DNA from: UMGS1663 sp046964515
GTDB lineage: Bacteria; Bacillota; Clostridia; TANB77; CAG-508
NCBI GenBank assembly: GCA_046964515.1
Contig: JBKUYM010000010.1
Location: 1 to 63,998 of the forward strand
Direction of reading: 5' to 3'
DNA length: 63,998 bases
Below are positions 23,690-32,778 of this stretch, piece by piece. A program made the position numbers and the translations under genes. The notes under the pieces are model-generated. The model searched no databases. It worked only from the letters and a program-made list of their open reading frames with translations, and had not been told where the DNA came from. The first letter of the stretch is position 1, and each line of letters starts with the position of its first letter.

Positions 23690-24787
23690 CTATATTTTTT
23701 GATATTCTTTATCAAATTTAGAAATATTTTGATACATTTCAGCATCTGGTCTAGACATATCTTCTTTTACTTGCTTTGGTAAATAACTTCTAATGTCTCG
23801 TACAATTTCACAATAGTTAATCGCATCTTCATATTGTTCTTGTATAATTTTTTCTACAATCATTTCTTGCGCTCTTTGACAAGCTGGTACTTTCAAAGTT
23901 TCACTTAAGCAATAAAACCATCTCATATCTTTTAATACTTCTATTTTCTGCTCATGAGATAATACCTCTGAATCAATAAATTTATACAACATATAAGACA
24001 TATTTTTAGCATACGTATATCGATAAAATGCTAATTGATTTTTTTCTTTAAATTCCTCATAGATAGCTTTATAGGCAGTATTAATTCCATCAAAATAGGT
24101 TTTAGAACGCATATGAGAAACAGATGCACCTTTATGACTATCAATTTGTCTATAGCAATACATAACCTCTGGTATGTAATAAGCGGCTTGTGAATTTAAA
24201 AAACAACCATTTACAAAATAGGCATCTTCTGCTGGTACGCCTTCTAAGAATTTTAAATGATGTTTTTCTACAAAACCCCTTCTATAAATTTTATTACAAG
24301 AAGAACCATTCAAAACGAAAAATGATTTTGTATAATCTTTTATATCTAACCTAAATTCTTGGTATTTTTCTGTATTAAAAATAGGTTTTTCCCAAAGAGT
24401 TCCATCTTCATCTGTATTAATATAATTCGCAATGATAAAATCTGCTTGTTTACTTTCAATTGCCTCATACATAACTTTGATAGCATTTTCTGGATAAAAA
24501 TCATCTGCATCTGCAAACATTAGATATTTTCCATGTGCTAATTCCATACCTTTATTTCTGGCAGTACCTGCTATTTTATGATTCTTGTCCAATTTGATGC
24601 TATTAAAATTTTCATATTTTTTAGCATAAGCATCCATTACTTCTCTACTATTATCGGTTGAATAATCATCTACCATAATCACTTCTATTTTTTTATAATC
24701 AAAAGTTTGATGAATAATGGACTCTAACAAATCCCCTAAATATTTACCTGCATTATAAACTGGTATGGTAATTGTAATTTCATACAT
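23690..24787 (-). CDS. family 2 glycosyltransferase
   Basis: A GT-A fold glycosyltransferase of 365 residues. ITITIPVYNAGKYLGDLLES opens the nucleotide-sugar domain, VMVDDYSTDNS follows and the metal site is MFADADDFY (DxD-like). The C-terminal half (about 200-365) is helical without membrane segments and resembles the CDP-glycerol/teichoic-type GT2 proteins, so the acceptor is unknown. ATG 24787 (MYEITITIP) is about 9 bases after AAGGAGG; an upstream in-frame ATG at 24817 lies in the promoter. Confidence 0.85.
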   Translation of the reverse strand: MYEITITIPVYNAGKYLGDLLESIIHQTFDYKKIEVIMVDDYSTDNSREVMDAYAKKYENFNSIKLDKNHKIAGTARNKGMELAHGKYLMFADADDFYPENAIKVMYEAIESKQADFIIANYINTDEDGTLWEKPIFNTEKYQEFRLDIKDYTKSFFVLNGSSCNKIYRRGFVEKHHLKFLEGVPAEDAYFVNGCFLNSQAAYYIPEVMYCYRQIDSHKGASVSHMRSKTYFDGINTAYKAIYEEFKEKNQLAFYRYTYAKNMSYMLYKFIDSEVLSHEQKIEVLKDMRWFYCLSETLKVPACQRAQEMIVEKIIQEQYEDAINYCEIVRDIRSYLPKQVKEDMSRPDAEMYQNISKFDKEYQKI

Positions 24788-24817
24788 ATGTTTCTGCCTC
24801 CTTTTTATCTGTGACAT

Positions 24818-24846
24818 AGTATATCATATACTGTAAAATTTTTCAA
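24818..24846 (-). promoter_or_regulatory. promoter of the GT2/PP2C-like operon
   Basis: On the minus strand TTGAAA (complement of 24841-24846), 17-base spacer, TATACT (complement of 24818-24823). Confidence 0.65.
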
Positions 24847-24900
24847 ATGAAGATTTTCTTAAGGACGACATTGCCTTCTATTACTTATTTTGCAGATAAA

Positions 24901-24933
24901 AAGGAGATATACTTTGTTAAAATATATCTCTTT
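24901..24933 (-). terminator. terminator of the peroxiredoxin gene
   Basis: AAGGAGATATA (24901-24911) pairs with TATATCTCTTT (24923-24933), one G-U pair, 17 bases beyond the stop on the minus strand. Confidence 0.7.
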
Positions 24934-24950
24934 CATTTTCATACTATCCA

Positions 24951-25661
24951 TCACTTATTTTTATCCTCTAATCGTTTACATTCTTCTTTTTCTACTATAC
25001 ATTCTTGTGGATTTTTAAAACTTAAATACCAACTCATACCATTTCTATCTATTTGATTTTGTTTATTTCTTTGTTCTAATTCTCCAAAAGTTCTTGGTGC
25101 TGGTAAAATGACTGGTTCACAAGGAACCCAATTAGCCGGTGTAGATGCTTTATTGACATCTGCTGTTTGCAAAGCTTCTATAACGCGTATAATTTCAGGA
25201 ATACATCTTCCAATATTCATTGGATATACTAAGATAGCCCTTATTATACCTTTATCGTCAATAATAAATACATTTCTAACGGTTTCTGTATTGCTAATAT
25301 CATTGGATATCATTCCGTACTTTCTTGCAATTACTCCATTTCTATCTGCAATAATTGGAAAAGGCACCTTTTCTCCTGTTTTACAATATATATCATATAT
25401 CCAAGCTAAATGGGAACTATTGCTATCAACACTAAGACCTATTAAACAGGTATTTCTTTGTTCAAAGTATGTATTTGCTTTACTAAAGGCAATCATCTCT
25501 GTAGTACATACAGGGGTAAAATCACCTGGGTGTGAAAAAAGAACTATCCATTTTCCTCTATACTGATTTAAGCCAATGGGGCCCATAGTCGTTTCTGCCT
25601 CAAAATCAGGAGCATGCATTCCTATTTTTACATTACCATTCATCATAATCTCATAATCCAT
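24951..25661 (-). CDS. peroxiredoxin (Prx6-like)
   Basis: A thiol peroxidase that reduces H2O2 or organic peroxides. The peroxidatic Cys52 lies in SHPGDFTPVCTTE, followed by GLSVDSNSSHLAW and the R of ETVRNVFIID. The extended C-terminal domain (PANWVPCEPVILPAPRT) is typical of the Prx6/AhpC2 branch common in anaerobes; Cys in that tail may act as resolving thiol. Total 236 residues. ATG 25661 follows AAAGGAG at a long 12-base spacing; no better start is in frame. Confidence 0.93.
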   Translation of the reverse strand: MDYEIMMNGNVKIGMHAPDFEAETTMGPIGLNQYRGKWIVLFSHPGDFTPVCTTEMIAFSKANTYFEQRNTCLIGLSVDSNSSHLAWIYDIYCKTGEKVPFPIIADRNGVIARKYGMISNDISNTETVRNVFIIDDKGIIRAILVYPMNIGRCIPEIIRVIEALQTADVNKASTPANWVPCEPVILPAPRTFGELEQRNKQNQIDRNGMSWYLSFKNPQECIVEKEECKRLEDKNK

Positions 25662-25734
25662 ACAAAATAAAATCTCCTTTCTTATTTTGTATATATTATG
25701 CAATATTTTTGGTTTTGTGTTTGTTTCTTGCTAC

Positions 25735-25767
25735 AAAAAAGAACTTCTTGCACTGAAGTTCTTTTTT
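25735..25767 (-). terminator. terminator of the helicase-like gene
   Basis: AAAAAAGAACTTC (25735-25747) pairs with GAAGTTCTTTTTTT (25755-25768) over a 7-base loop. It lies just beyond the minus-strand stop at 25779. Confidence 0.9.
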
Positions 25768-25778
25768 TGTAGGATAAA

Positions 25779-27539
25779 TTATTGTTTAAGTCTGACATAC
25801 CCTAGTTCTTCCCATCGATTATAAGCTAAGTTTAGTCTAAATAGTAAAGTTGGTTTAGCACCTGCTCTGTTTTTGTCTACCACACAGGCATAATATCTAA
25901 CATCTGGGTCTTTAAATCTTTCTAACTCATAGAATTTCGTATCTACTTCTTTTAAAGAATATTCATAATCCTCATAAGTATCTCGATTGATTTGCTTTAT
26001 AAGACAAAGGGTATCTAATACTTCTTTGACAGTTCTACTTACAGCTAAATCATTAATATTTAAGTTTACAGGTAATGTGTTACTTTCTGCTAGTTGTAAC
26101 GTAGAGCAGATAAACAAATTAAAGTTTTGTGCCAAATTAGAAAGGATAGTCGCTGTCTTTTTTAGTTCTTCTCCGTTTCCAATATTAGCAGTATCTGTCT
26201 TTAAAGTATCATAAAAGATATATTCAATTTGTTCTTTATAGTAATAATTCATAATGACTTTTTTTAATTCATCATTTGTATGGTCAGTAATATTAATAAA
26301 ATAAATTGCATTTTTCATTTGCTCATTTACCCATTCTGTAGCAGCTATGGTTTGATTAAATTCTTCTGATACTTGGGCTAGTCTTTTTACAAATTCTCTT
26401 TGTGTTTCACCTTTTTGTTTCATAATAAAGCCTTTTTCATCCACTTCTACTTGCTTATTCTTATCTGGTCTAAATTGGAATTCTAATAATTCCCCTTCTG
26501 TCTTTTTTAAAGTTTGTCCATGTATTTTTTGAATTTCTGGATCATTTAATATGGTAGTAATTAAACAAAGTTTCATTTTTTCTTCTGACATTTCATTAGA
26601 AATAATTAGTACTTTTTTTCTATGTATAAAAGATACATAGGCGGCTAAATTGACTGTAAATCTACTTTTTCCTGAGTTTGATGGCATTGCAAAAGCCATG
26701 GTCTCTCCTTTTCTAATTCCTTTAAAGACACTACTTAAAATAGGAAAAGGAAGTGCTAGTCCATTGGTTAAATTGTTATCTCCTTCTTCTAAGAAGCGGG
26801 TTAATCCTTTATTTAAAACAGCTTGCTTAAATTTATCGGTTACACTAACTTGGTTTACAGCATTTTCGACTTCTTCTAATGTCATTTGATCATATAATTG
26901 ATATTGCGTAATTTCTAGAATTTTATCTTGTAAACTTTTTATAGGCATTTGTGTATAAAATTTTCTTAAAGCAAATAATTTTGTTAATTCTATATAGACT
27001 TCTTCTATATCTGGTTCTTCTTGCATGACTCTATTTTTTAGTTCATTTTTTAAGTTTTCGCTTTCTTCTGAACTTTTTGTAAAATTAAATCTATTTTTTG
27101 CAATTTCTGGAGCATATGCTTGTCCTTCTGTATATAGAATACTTTTATAAATATTTAATAAATCGTTATCTTCAAAAAAGCAGTTTTCAAATAATACATA
27201 ATATTTCGTAATTAATTTTGGATCTGCTAACAATAATCCTATATAATCTTCTTCTAATTCTGAATTACTTAATTCTTCTGGATAAGCTCCCTCTTGTGGT
27301 TCTTCATCCTCTTTGTTTTCTTTAATTTGTCTCATTTTTTTGTTCATTTTTGTTATAGCACTACTTTTTTCTTTTTTTGCTTCTCCTACTTGATTTAAAT
27401 TTTTCATTTTATCTAAGGCTATTAGAAATTCTCCCTCATCTAATAATTCCCTTATTTTATCAATTTCTTCTCTATTATATTCGTTTATTGGCATTTTATC
27501 TAAAATTTCATATAATTTATCTATACTTTCTTGTTTCAT
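25779..27539 (-). CDS. DnaB-like helicase-fold ATPase
   Basis: A 586-residue protein. The C-terminal half (about 260-586) is a DnaB/RecA-type ATPase: LPFPILSSVFKGIRKGETMAFA, Walker A AMPSNSGKSRFT, VLIISNEMSEE, Walker B-like EYIFYDTLKTD and a late VVDKNRAGAKPTLLFRLN. This matches the end of DnaB helicases. The N-terminal half has a charged segment (QIKENKEDEEPQEG) and a DnaB-N-like helical region (LEEDYIGLLLADPKLI). The Walker motif is degenerate and the N-terminus unusual, so this is a paralogue rather than the main replicative helicase. It follows the CmpB-like gene by 20 bases. Confidence 0.72.
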   Translation of the reverse strand: MKQESIDKLYEILDKMPINEYNREEIDKIRELLDEGEFLIALDKMKNLNQVGEAKKEKSSAITKMNKKMRQIKENKEDEEPQEGAYPEELSNSELEEDYIGLLLADPKLITKYYVLFENCFFEDNDLLNIYKSILYTEGQAYAPEIAKNRFNFTKSSEESENLKNELKNRVMQEEPDIEEVYIELTKLFALRKFYTQMPIKSLQDKILEITQYQLYDQMTLEEVENAVNQVSVTDKFKQAVLNKGLTRFLEEGDNNLTNGLALPFPILSSVFKGIRKGETMAFAMPSNSGKSRFTVNLAAYVSFIHRKKVLIISNEMSEEKMKLCLITTILNDPEIQKIHGQTLKKTEGELLEFQFRPDKNKQVEVDEKGFIMKQKGETQREFVKRLAQVSEEFNQTIAATEWVNEQMKNAIYFINITDHTNDELKKVIMNYYYKEQIEYIFYDTLKTDTANIGNGEELKKTATILSNLAQNFNLFICSTLQLAESNTLPVNLNINDLAVSRTVKEVLDTLCLIKQINRDTYEDYEYSLKEVDTKFYELERFKDPDVRYYACVVDKNRAGAKPTLLFRLNLAYNRWEELGYVRLKQ

Positions 27540-27559
27540 ATACGTTTTTTCTCCTTGTT

Positions 27560-28417
27560 TTATTTTGGTAATTTAGGGGTAAATATTCTTACATAATACG
27601 GTTGTATATCTTTTAAAATGTCACATACATAAATAATATTTCCATCTTTTCCTGTAACTTTTATATTTGGAAAAGTTTTTAATATTTTTTCATCTGTAAA
27701 CCAATGGTCTACTATATTTTTAATAGTAGGATGCTTATAAAGTTCTTCATAATCTATTATGTAATTATCTACATTTTGCAATTCTAAATGGTAATTCTCT
27801 ACTAATCTAGTAAAAAACATTTTTAAGGCAACACCGGTTATCATAGAATCTACTATTAATAAGATGACACTAATAGTTGCCATGATTCTAATTGTCTTCA
27901 AAGAGAAGTGGTCAATAAAATAATCAATTTTAGGATGAATAGATGTCATTAAATAGATTGCTAGAATACCCCAAGCTAATGAAAACCATATACAAATTCT
28001 GCCATTTAAGTTAAAAGGCATGGTCGAATAATCCCACCATTTAATATGATAAACATATTCTCCTACTAAACTAACTACATATTCCACGATAGATCCAATT
28101 AAGAAACCGCCTAGAAATAAAGTATAGTTGTTTTTCTTAAAATATTGTAACCCAATAATCATAACAATAGCACCTAAGCCATAGATTCCACAAAAAGGAC
28201 CATATAGGAAACTCTTTCTACTTTCAATAACACCTTTGGTTAACATGCCAAATAGAGTTTCTATTACAAATCCTAATACACTATAAATAACAAAATACAT
28301 TATCCATCTAGAAATTGTATAGCCACCAATTGTATGCTTTTCTATCTTTTTAGTTTTTTGTTTTTCTTGTACTACTTTTTTTACTTCTGGTTCTGTTTTT
28401 TCTAATACTTCTTCCAT
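27560..28417 (-). CDS. CmpB-type putative ABC transporter permease (PF06541)
   Basis: A multi-pass membrane protein of 285 residues. After a charged N-terminus (1-30) come about five or six hydrophobic segments. They include the family hallmarks KSFLYGPFCGIYGLGA, LGGFLIGSIVEYVVS, and WWDYSTMPFNLNGRICIWFS. The C-terminal ~80 residues are soluble. No ATPase partner is adjacent, and the family's transport role is only predicted. Start ATG 28417 follows ATAGGAATA. The helicase-like gene starts 20 bases beyond the stop, probably in one transcript. Confidence 0.82.
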   Translation of the reverse strand: MEEVLEKTEPEVKKVVQEKQKTKKIEKHTIGGYTISRWIMYFVIYSVLGFVIETLFGMLTKGVIESRKSFLYGPFCGIYGLGAIVMIIGLQYFKKNNYTLFLGGFLIGSIVEYVVSLVGEYVYHIKWWDYSTMPFNLNGRICIWFSLAWGILAIYLMTSIHPKIDYFIDHFSLKTIRIMATISVILLIVDSMITGVALKMFFTRLVENYHLELQNVDNYIIDYEELYKHPTIKNIVDHWFTDEKILKTFPNIKVTGKDGNIIYVCDILKDIQPYYVRIFTPKLPK

Positions 28418-28458
28418 CTATTTATTCCTATCTATCATTTATTACTTCCTCTATTCTT

Positions 28459-28486
28459 AGTTTATCATACTGTCGATTTTTGTCAA
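28459..28486 (-). promoter_or_regulatory. possible promoter of the CmpB/helicase-like operon
   Basis: TTGACA (complement of 28481-28486), 16-base spacer, TAAACT (complement of 28459-28464) on the minus strand. Confidence 0.5.
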
Positions 28487-28531
28487 GAAATTTCTATTTT
28501 CTTTTTCGTTATCTATTCTTACTTAGAAAAT

Positions 28532-28574
28532 AAAAAGTACAAGTTTATAAATTTAGAATAACTTGTACTTTTTT
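28532..28574 (-). terminator. terminator at the end of polysaccharide set 1
   Basis: AAAAAGTACAAGTT (28532-28545) pairs with AACTTGTACTTTTT (28560-28573), with an A/T tail on the minus strand, three bases beyond the VanZ gene. It ends the long operon. Confidence 0.85.
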
Positions 28575-28576
28575 GA

Positions 28577-29098
28577 TTATGTGTTTGATAAATTATTTTC
28601 ACATTTTGAGTTTGCATTCTTTCCTACTTGTGTTAAGGCTTTCCATACAGAAATAATGATTAAAACTATACCTATTCCAAACCATACACCGGCTGTATCA
28701 ATAACTACATCCAATACTCTTGCCGTTCTTCCTGGTACATACATTTGATGTATTTCATCAGATACAGCATATAGAAAACCGATTCCAGAACTGCATAATA
28801 GTTTTTTCCATAGAGAAATACGGTAGGTACTTATAAAAGTCATAATTAAAATACCTACTAAAATATAGATGGAAAAATGTGCTCCTTTACGTATGATCGG
28901 CTGTGATCTTTCTACAATTTTATATTTCGTTTGATTACTTAAATCTTTAGTATATGGAAATACATTTACAATTTTATTCATAACTTTTCTACTTAATGTT
29001 CCTGAATCGGTTCCATTTTGACTAGAAAACTGAAATATTGTAAAAAAGGTTCCTGCTAACAACAGTAATAATATAATTCTTAATATAGTTCTTTTCAA
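28577..29098 (-). CDS. VanZ family membrane protein
   Basis: A 173-residue protein with about four membrane segments. The VanZ signature appears as FQFSSQNGTDSG, RKGAHFSIYILVGIL and YAVSDEIHQMYVPGRTARVLDVVIDTAG. VanZ proteins affect teicoplanin or other envelope phenotypes; the mechanism is unclear. The start is TTG 29098, directly after the flippase stop, with GGGAG inside the end of the flippase gene. It is the last gene of the long set 1 operon. Confidence 0.87.
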   Translation of the reverse strand: MKRTILRIILLLLLAGTFFTIFQFSSQNGTDSGTLSRKVMNKIVNVFPYTKDLSNQTKYKIVERSQPIIRKGAHFSIYILVGILIMTFISTYRISLWKKLLCSSGIGFLYAVSDEIHQMYVPGRTARVLDVVIDTAGVWFGIGIVLIIISVWKALTQVGKNANSKCENNLSNT

Positions 29099-30499
29099 TT
29101 ACTTACTCCCTATTTTATTCTTTATTTTCTCATGAAAACTAATAAAAATTTCTCTATTAATATAAATACAGTATAATATCACCATACCTAAAATTAATGC
29201 CTGTACTAATTTAGTGCCTGTATAATACCCTATTAAAGTTATAGCTAATAGCAGAAAATCTGTTACTCTTACTTTTTCTTTTAATGTTACATATTTTTTT
29301 ATTTTTTGTTTTCTTTGTAAGTATACAAAGAAAACAGCGACAAAGGTAGAAATCGCAGCTGCCCAAATACCAATAAAATGAATACATATTAAATTAATCA
29401 CTATATTAATAATGGCAGAGATAATTGTCGTAGTTCCCATAATCTTAGTATCTTTATACGCTGAGAAAATACCTCCATAAAATCCAGACATATTAGAAAA
29501 ATACATAGATATAATTAAAATTGGTATATACTGGTATGCTTCTTGAAAGTCTCCTTTTATTAAAATTTTAAACGCAAATGGTAAACACGCAATCATTCCT
29601 ATAATAATAGCAAATAAAAAATTTTTTAAGGTTGTATAAATATGATTGTAAAATTGCTGAGAATCTTCTTCTTTTATAGCTTTGGAAGCAGATTCTTTCC
29701 AAGCAGTATAAAAAAAGCTATAGATAGTATCAATAAAATTAGGGAATTTATAAGCAATGGAATATACACCATTAGCTGCTGTTCCTAATATGTTAGATAA
29801 AATTAAGCGGTCTGATAAGTTAATAATTGCCCAAGAAATACTGTTGGGTACTAGTGGTACAGAATATTTAACCATTTTTTTCATGACTATTTTGTCTTGT
29901 GCTTTGAATCTCACATATTTATATATTTTCAATTTTTTAAAAATATATAAAGCAGCAGCTATATTAGAAATAATGGCAGATAGTAATAAGCCTGTAATCC
30001 CCATTTTTAAAGAAGCAATAAACCATATATTTAGTCCAATAGTAATCATACTGGTAAGAACATTACATATTGAAAATAACTTTATTTTTCCTAGTCCTCT
30101 TGCAACTGCATTTCCTATTCCAATTAAAACATTTGCTATTAAATAGAAAATGAACAACCAAATATAAGTAATATGATATAAGACGCCTATCACAGCAATG
30201 ATAATAGAAAATAACAGTAAACTACCCATAATATAAATAAAAGCCTGTGAAATAACTGTTTTCTTTTCATCTTCATCTTTACAATCTATTAAGAAGCGAA
30301 ACATAGCTTCTTCCATTAGTAAAGTAATAATTGGTACCAAAAATGCAGAAATAGTAATTAATAAATCATATGTTCCATATTCTTGTGTTGATAATACAGT
30401 TGTATATAATGGTAATAAAAAAACAGATATGACCTGTGTGCTTAATTTACCAATAGCAATGATGACGGTATTTACTAATAATTCTGTTTTTTTAGACAT
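29099..30499 (-). CDS. polysaccharide flippase (Wzx-type, MOP superfamily)
   Basis: A 466-residue membrane protein with about 12-14 hydrophobic segments. The N-terminus LLVNTVIIAIGKLSTQVISV followed by PLYTTVLSTQEYGTYDLL is typical of Wzx/oligosaccharide flippases, as is VPLVPNSISWAIINLSDRLILS in the middle. It would move the lipid-linked repeat unit made by set 1 across the membrane for the EpsG-type polymerase. It overlaps the preceding FrhB-like gene by 8 bases. Confidence 0.9.
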   Translation of the reverse strand: MSKKTELLVNTVIIAIGKLSTQVISVFLLPLYTTVLSTQEYGTYDLLITISAFLVPIITLLMEEAMFRFLIDCKDEDEKKTVISQAFIYIMGSLLLFSIIIAVIGVLYHITYIWLFIFYLIANVLIGIGNAVARGLGKIKLFSICNVLTSMITIGLNIWFIASLKMGITGLLLSAIISNIAAALYIFKKLKIYKYVRFKAQDKIVMKKMVKYSVPLVPNSISWAIINLSDRLILSNILGTAANGVYSIAYKFPNFIDTIYSFFYTAWKESASKAIKEEDSQQFYNHIYTTLKNFLFAIIIGMIACLPFAFKILIKGDFQEAYQYIPILIISMYFSNMSGFYGGIFSAYKDTKIMGTTTIISAIINIVINLICIHFIGIWAAAISTFVAVFFVYLQRKQKIKKYVTLKEKVRVTDFLLLAITLIGYYTGTKLVQALILGMVILYCIYINREIFISFHEKIKNKIGSK

Positions 30500-31643
30500 T
30501 TTTAACTCCTTTTATTTTTTTGTATAATGTATGTAATAGTGGTAATTTTTCTATACTATTTTTTATTCTCATTTTGAAAGTAGTAAAATTATAAGTCCCC
30601 CTATATCCTTTATGAATATATTGGTTTCTAAAGATTTCTACTTGCTTACTTTTCTTTGTTGGACTACGTAATTGGTTATTTCCTTGAATTGCTTCTTCTA
30701 TATTTCTTTCTTCTAGTTGCATCTCTTCTTGGCATTCTTGTAAAAATGCCAGTCCTTTTTGTGTAATTGGTAAAATGAGCGATACCCCTTCTTCTTTTGT
30801 TTCAAAGAAAGCGGAATCTTTTCCTAGCCCCCAAAAATCACCTATGGTTATGTCTGATACTCTATTAAGATTTGCATATGGACAAGTATAACAATTTTCC
30901 CTGCAAGAAATACCATTCATAAAGCTAAGGTAATATTTTGATGTTACCATTTCTCTTTGAGATAATTGCTTACTCTCATGATACAATTTTAGCATATATC
31001 CATCTGTATTTCTAAAACTAATAGCGTCTACTGGTTGTTTTTTTCCAACCAGATTATTTATTTCATCTTGTAAAAACTTTTGTGTTGGTACACCATGACA
31101 GACAATATCCATTGTATATAAGTTTCGATGCTCTTTTTTTAAATAGTTATGTAATCCTCCTATTTGACAAGGTGTTCCTATTAATAACACTTTTCTATTA
31201 TTCTTTAAGTCTATTTCTATCTGTTTAAAAGTATCATTCATATAACTATGAACATATTTTGAGCCTTGTAATTTCTTAAGATCTACAAATTGTTCTACAC
31301 GAATATGCGTAACAGTCCTATCCTCCATAAAAGAGGCTCCATATACCACGCCATTTTGCTCTAAAATCTTTTTAGAAAATATAGTTGCTGCACCTCCAGA
31401 AGTAGAACTTCTTAATATTTCTTTTTGTATACTCTTCATAGCAAAACATTTTAGAGGCATCTGTCCTTTTATTGGATGATTGACCGGACATGTTTTTTCA
31501 CACAAATGACAATGAATGCATTTTTGTTCATCAATACATGGATAAATAGCGCCAAAGGCATCTTCTTTCATGCTGATACATTTTTGTGGACATTTATTAT
31601 AACAGGCAAAACAACCTGTACATTTTTCTTTTTCACATATCAT
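30492..31643 (-). CDS. Fe-S protein with FrhB-like domain (set 1)
   Basis: The N-terminus has two 4Fe-4S motifs (CTGCFACYNKCPQKC and CIHCHLCEKTCP). Then come the F420 hydrogenase/dehydrogenase beta-subunit-type domain (STSGGAATIFSKKIL, LQGSKYVHSYM, LIGTPCQIGGLHNYL, DIVCHGVPTQKF) and a third cysteine cluster (CRENCYTCPYANL, ITIGDFWG). Such proteins occur in polysaccharide clusters beside pyruvyltransferase-family proteins, as here. Their electron donor and reaction in that setting are not settled. ATG 31643 (MICEKEKC) is about 5 bases after AGGTGA; a GTG nine bases earlier lies in that site. Confidence 0.85.
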   Translation of the reverse strand: MICEKEKCTGCFACYNKCPQKCISMKEDAFGAIYPCIDEQKCIHCHLCEKTCPVNHPIKGQMPLKCFAMKSIQKEILRSSTSGGAATIFSKKILEQNGVVYGASFMEDRTVTHIRVEQFVDLKKLQGSKYVHSYMNDTFKQIEIDLKNNRKVLLIGTPCQIGGLHNYLKKEHRNLYTMDIVCHGVPTQKFLQDEINNLVGKKQPVDAISFRNTDGYMLKLYHESKQLSQREMVTSKYYLSFMNGISCRENCYTCPYANLNRVSDITIGDFWGLGKDSAFFETKEEGVSLILPITQKGLAFLQECQEEMQLEERNIEEAIQGNNQLRSPTKKSKQVEIFRNQYIHKGYRGTYNFTTFKMRIKNSIEKLPLLHTLYKKIKGVKNV

Positions 31644-32778
31644 TTTTATCACCTATTTTTAATGCTTTTTTTAAAAATACTCTACTTTTTTCTCGTTCCT
31701 TTTTTAAAATATCTTCTGCCTTTGCAAAATCTATCTCGTAAGCATTTTTACATTTATTTTCTATATCTTCTACTTCATTTATAACACTTCTATCTAATAA
31801 TTCCATTTTTTTTAGTAATGTAGCAATTCTAAAATCTTTAGCTCCATCAATTGCCAGAAAAGGCTTATGAAACAGAATTGAAAACACCGTTCCATGAAAA
31901 GAAGAGGAGATAACCAATTTTGCATACTTAATTAAATTTAAAAATTCTTCTGGTCCACTATCATATTTTCTAGTATATCCATTTATAAAATCATACTTTT
32001 TAAAAGATTTACTAACTACAACCTTTAATCCTAATTTTTTAGCGACTTGATTTACAATATTAACTTTTTCTGATGTAGCATCTAAAGTATAAAAAAACAA
32101 ATAGTCTTCTTTTATAATAGGTTCTTTAGAAAAGATTCCTTCCCATTGTTGTTTTGTCAGTAAAGCTGTAGGATCTATTAGAATCTCAGGTTCTTTACCA
32201 ATTAAGGTCTTTACATTTTGAAAACTACCTTCTTCACGTACTGACAGGTAGGAATAATCTTTTAATAAATTCGTTATTTTTTGTTTTTGTTCTTCTGTCC
32301 AATTTAATTTTTTAGGTCCAAAACTAGCTGCATAAGAAATTTTATTTTTACTAGCTGTAAAAGATAAATAATTTGCCCACGAAAAATCTACGGCTCCTAT
32401 ATTCCATAATTGATCACTACCACTAACATAATAATCAAAGTCAAAGTTTTCTTTCATCAAAGATTCTTCTGTTTCATATTCTTTTGGCGTTAACTTTAGC
32501 CTCTCATTTATAAATTTTTCGAATCTTCCATACTTTGTTTTATTCACATTTTGAAAAGGGATATTTAAGATTCTTTTACATATACCTTGTATCCCTTCCT
32601 CTTGATTTTGATAAGCATATATCTTTCTTTGAATAGGTATCCTTAAATTAATAATTTTATAATCTATTGGTATATTCTCTTCTACGCCTAGTTTTTCTAT
32701 ATAAGTTTGCAAGGCATAGGCTTGTAATACAGAACCATAATTATGAGAAGCATGAAAAGTAATCGTTCCTATCTTCAT
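31633..32778 (-). CDS. polysaccharide pyruvyltransferase family protein (set 1)
   Basis: A PF04230 protein of 381 residues. Typical features are the N-terminal IGTITFHASHNYGSVLQAYALQ, the YVSGSDQLWNIG motif, ISYAASFG, VREEGS, DPTALLTKQQW and the late ISSSFHGTVFSILF. The family adds pyruvate ketals (CsaB-like) or has related transfer roles. It overlaps the preceding glycosyltransferase by four bases (ATGA) and the following FrhB-like gene by 11 bases, so translation is coupled. Its exact acceptor is unknown. Confidence 0.87.
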   Translation of the reverse strand: MKIGTITFHASHNYGSVLQAYALQTYIEKLGVEENIPIDYKIINLRIPIQRKIYAYQNQEEGIQGICKRILNIPFQNVNKTKYGRFEKFINERLKLTPKEYETEESLMKENFDFDYYVSGSDQLWNIGAVDFSWANYLSFTASKNKISYAASFGPKKLNWTEEQKQKITNLLKDYSYLSVREEGSFQNVKTLIGKEPEILIDPTALLTKQQWEGIFSKEPIIKEDYLFFYTLDATSEKVNIVNQVAKKLGLKVVVSKSFKKYDFINGYTRKYDSGPEEFLNLIKYAKLVISSSFHGTVFSILFHKPFLAIDGAKDFRIATLLKKMELLDRSVINEVEDIENKCKNAYEIDFAKAEDILKKEREKSRVFLKKALKIGDKNDM

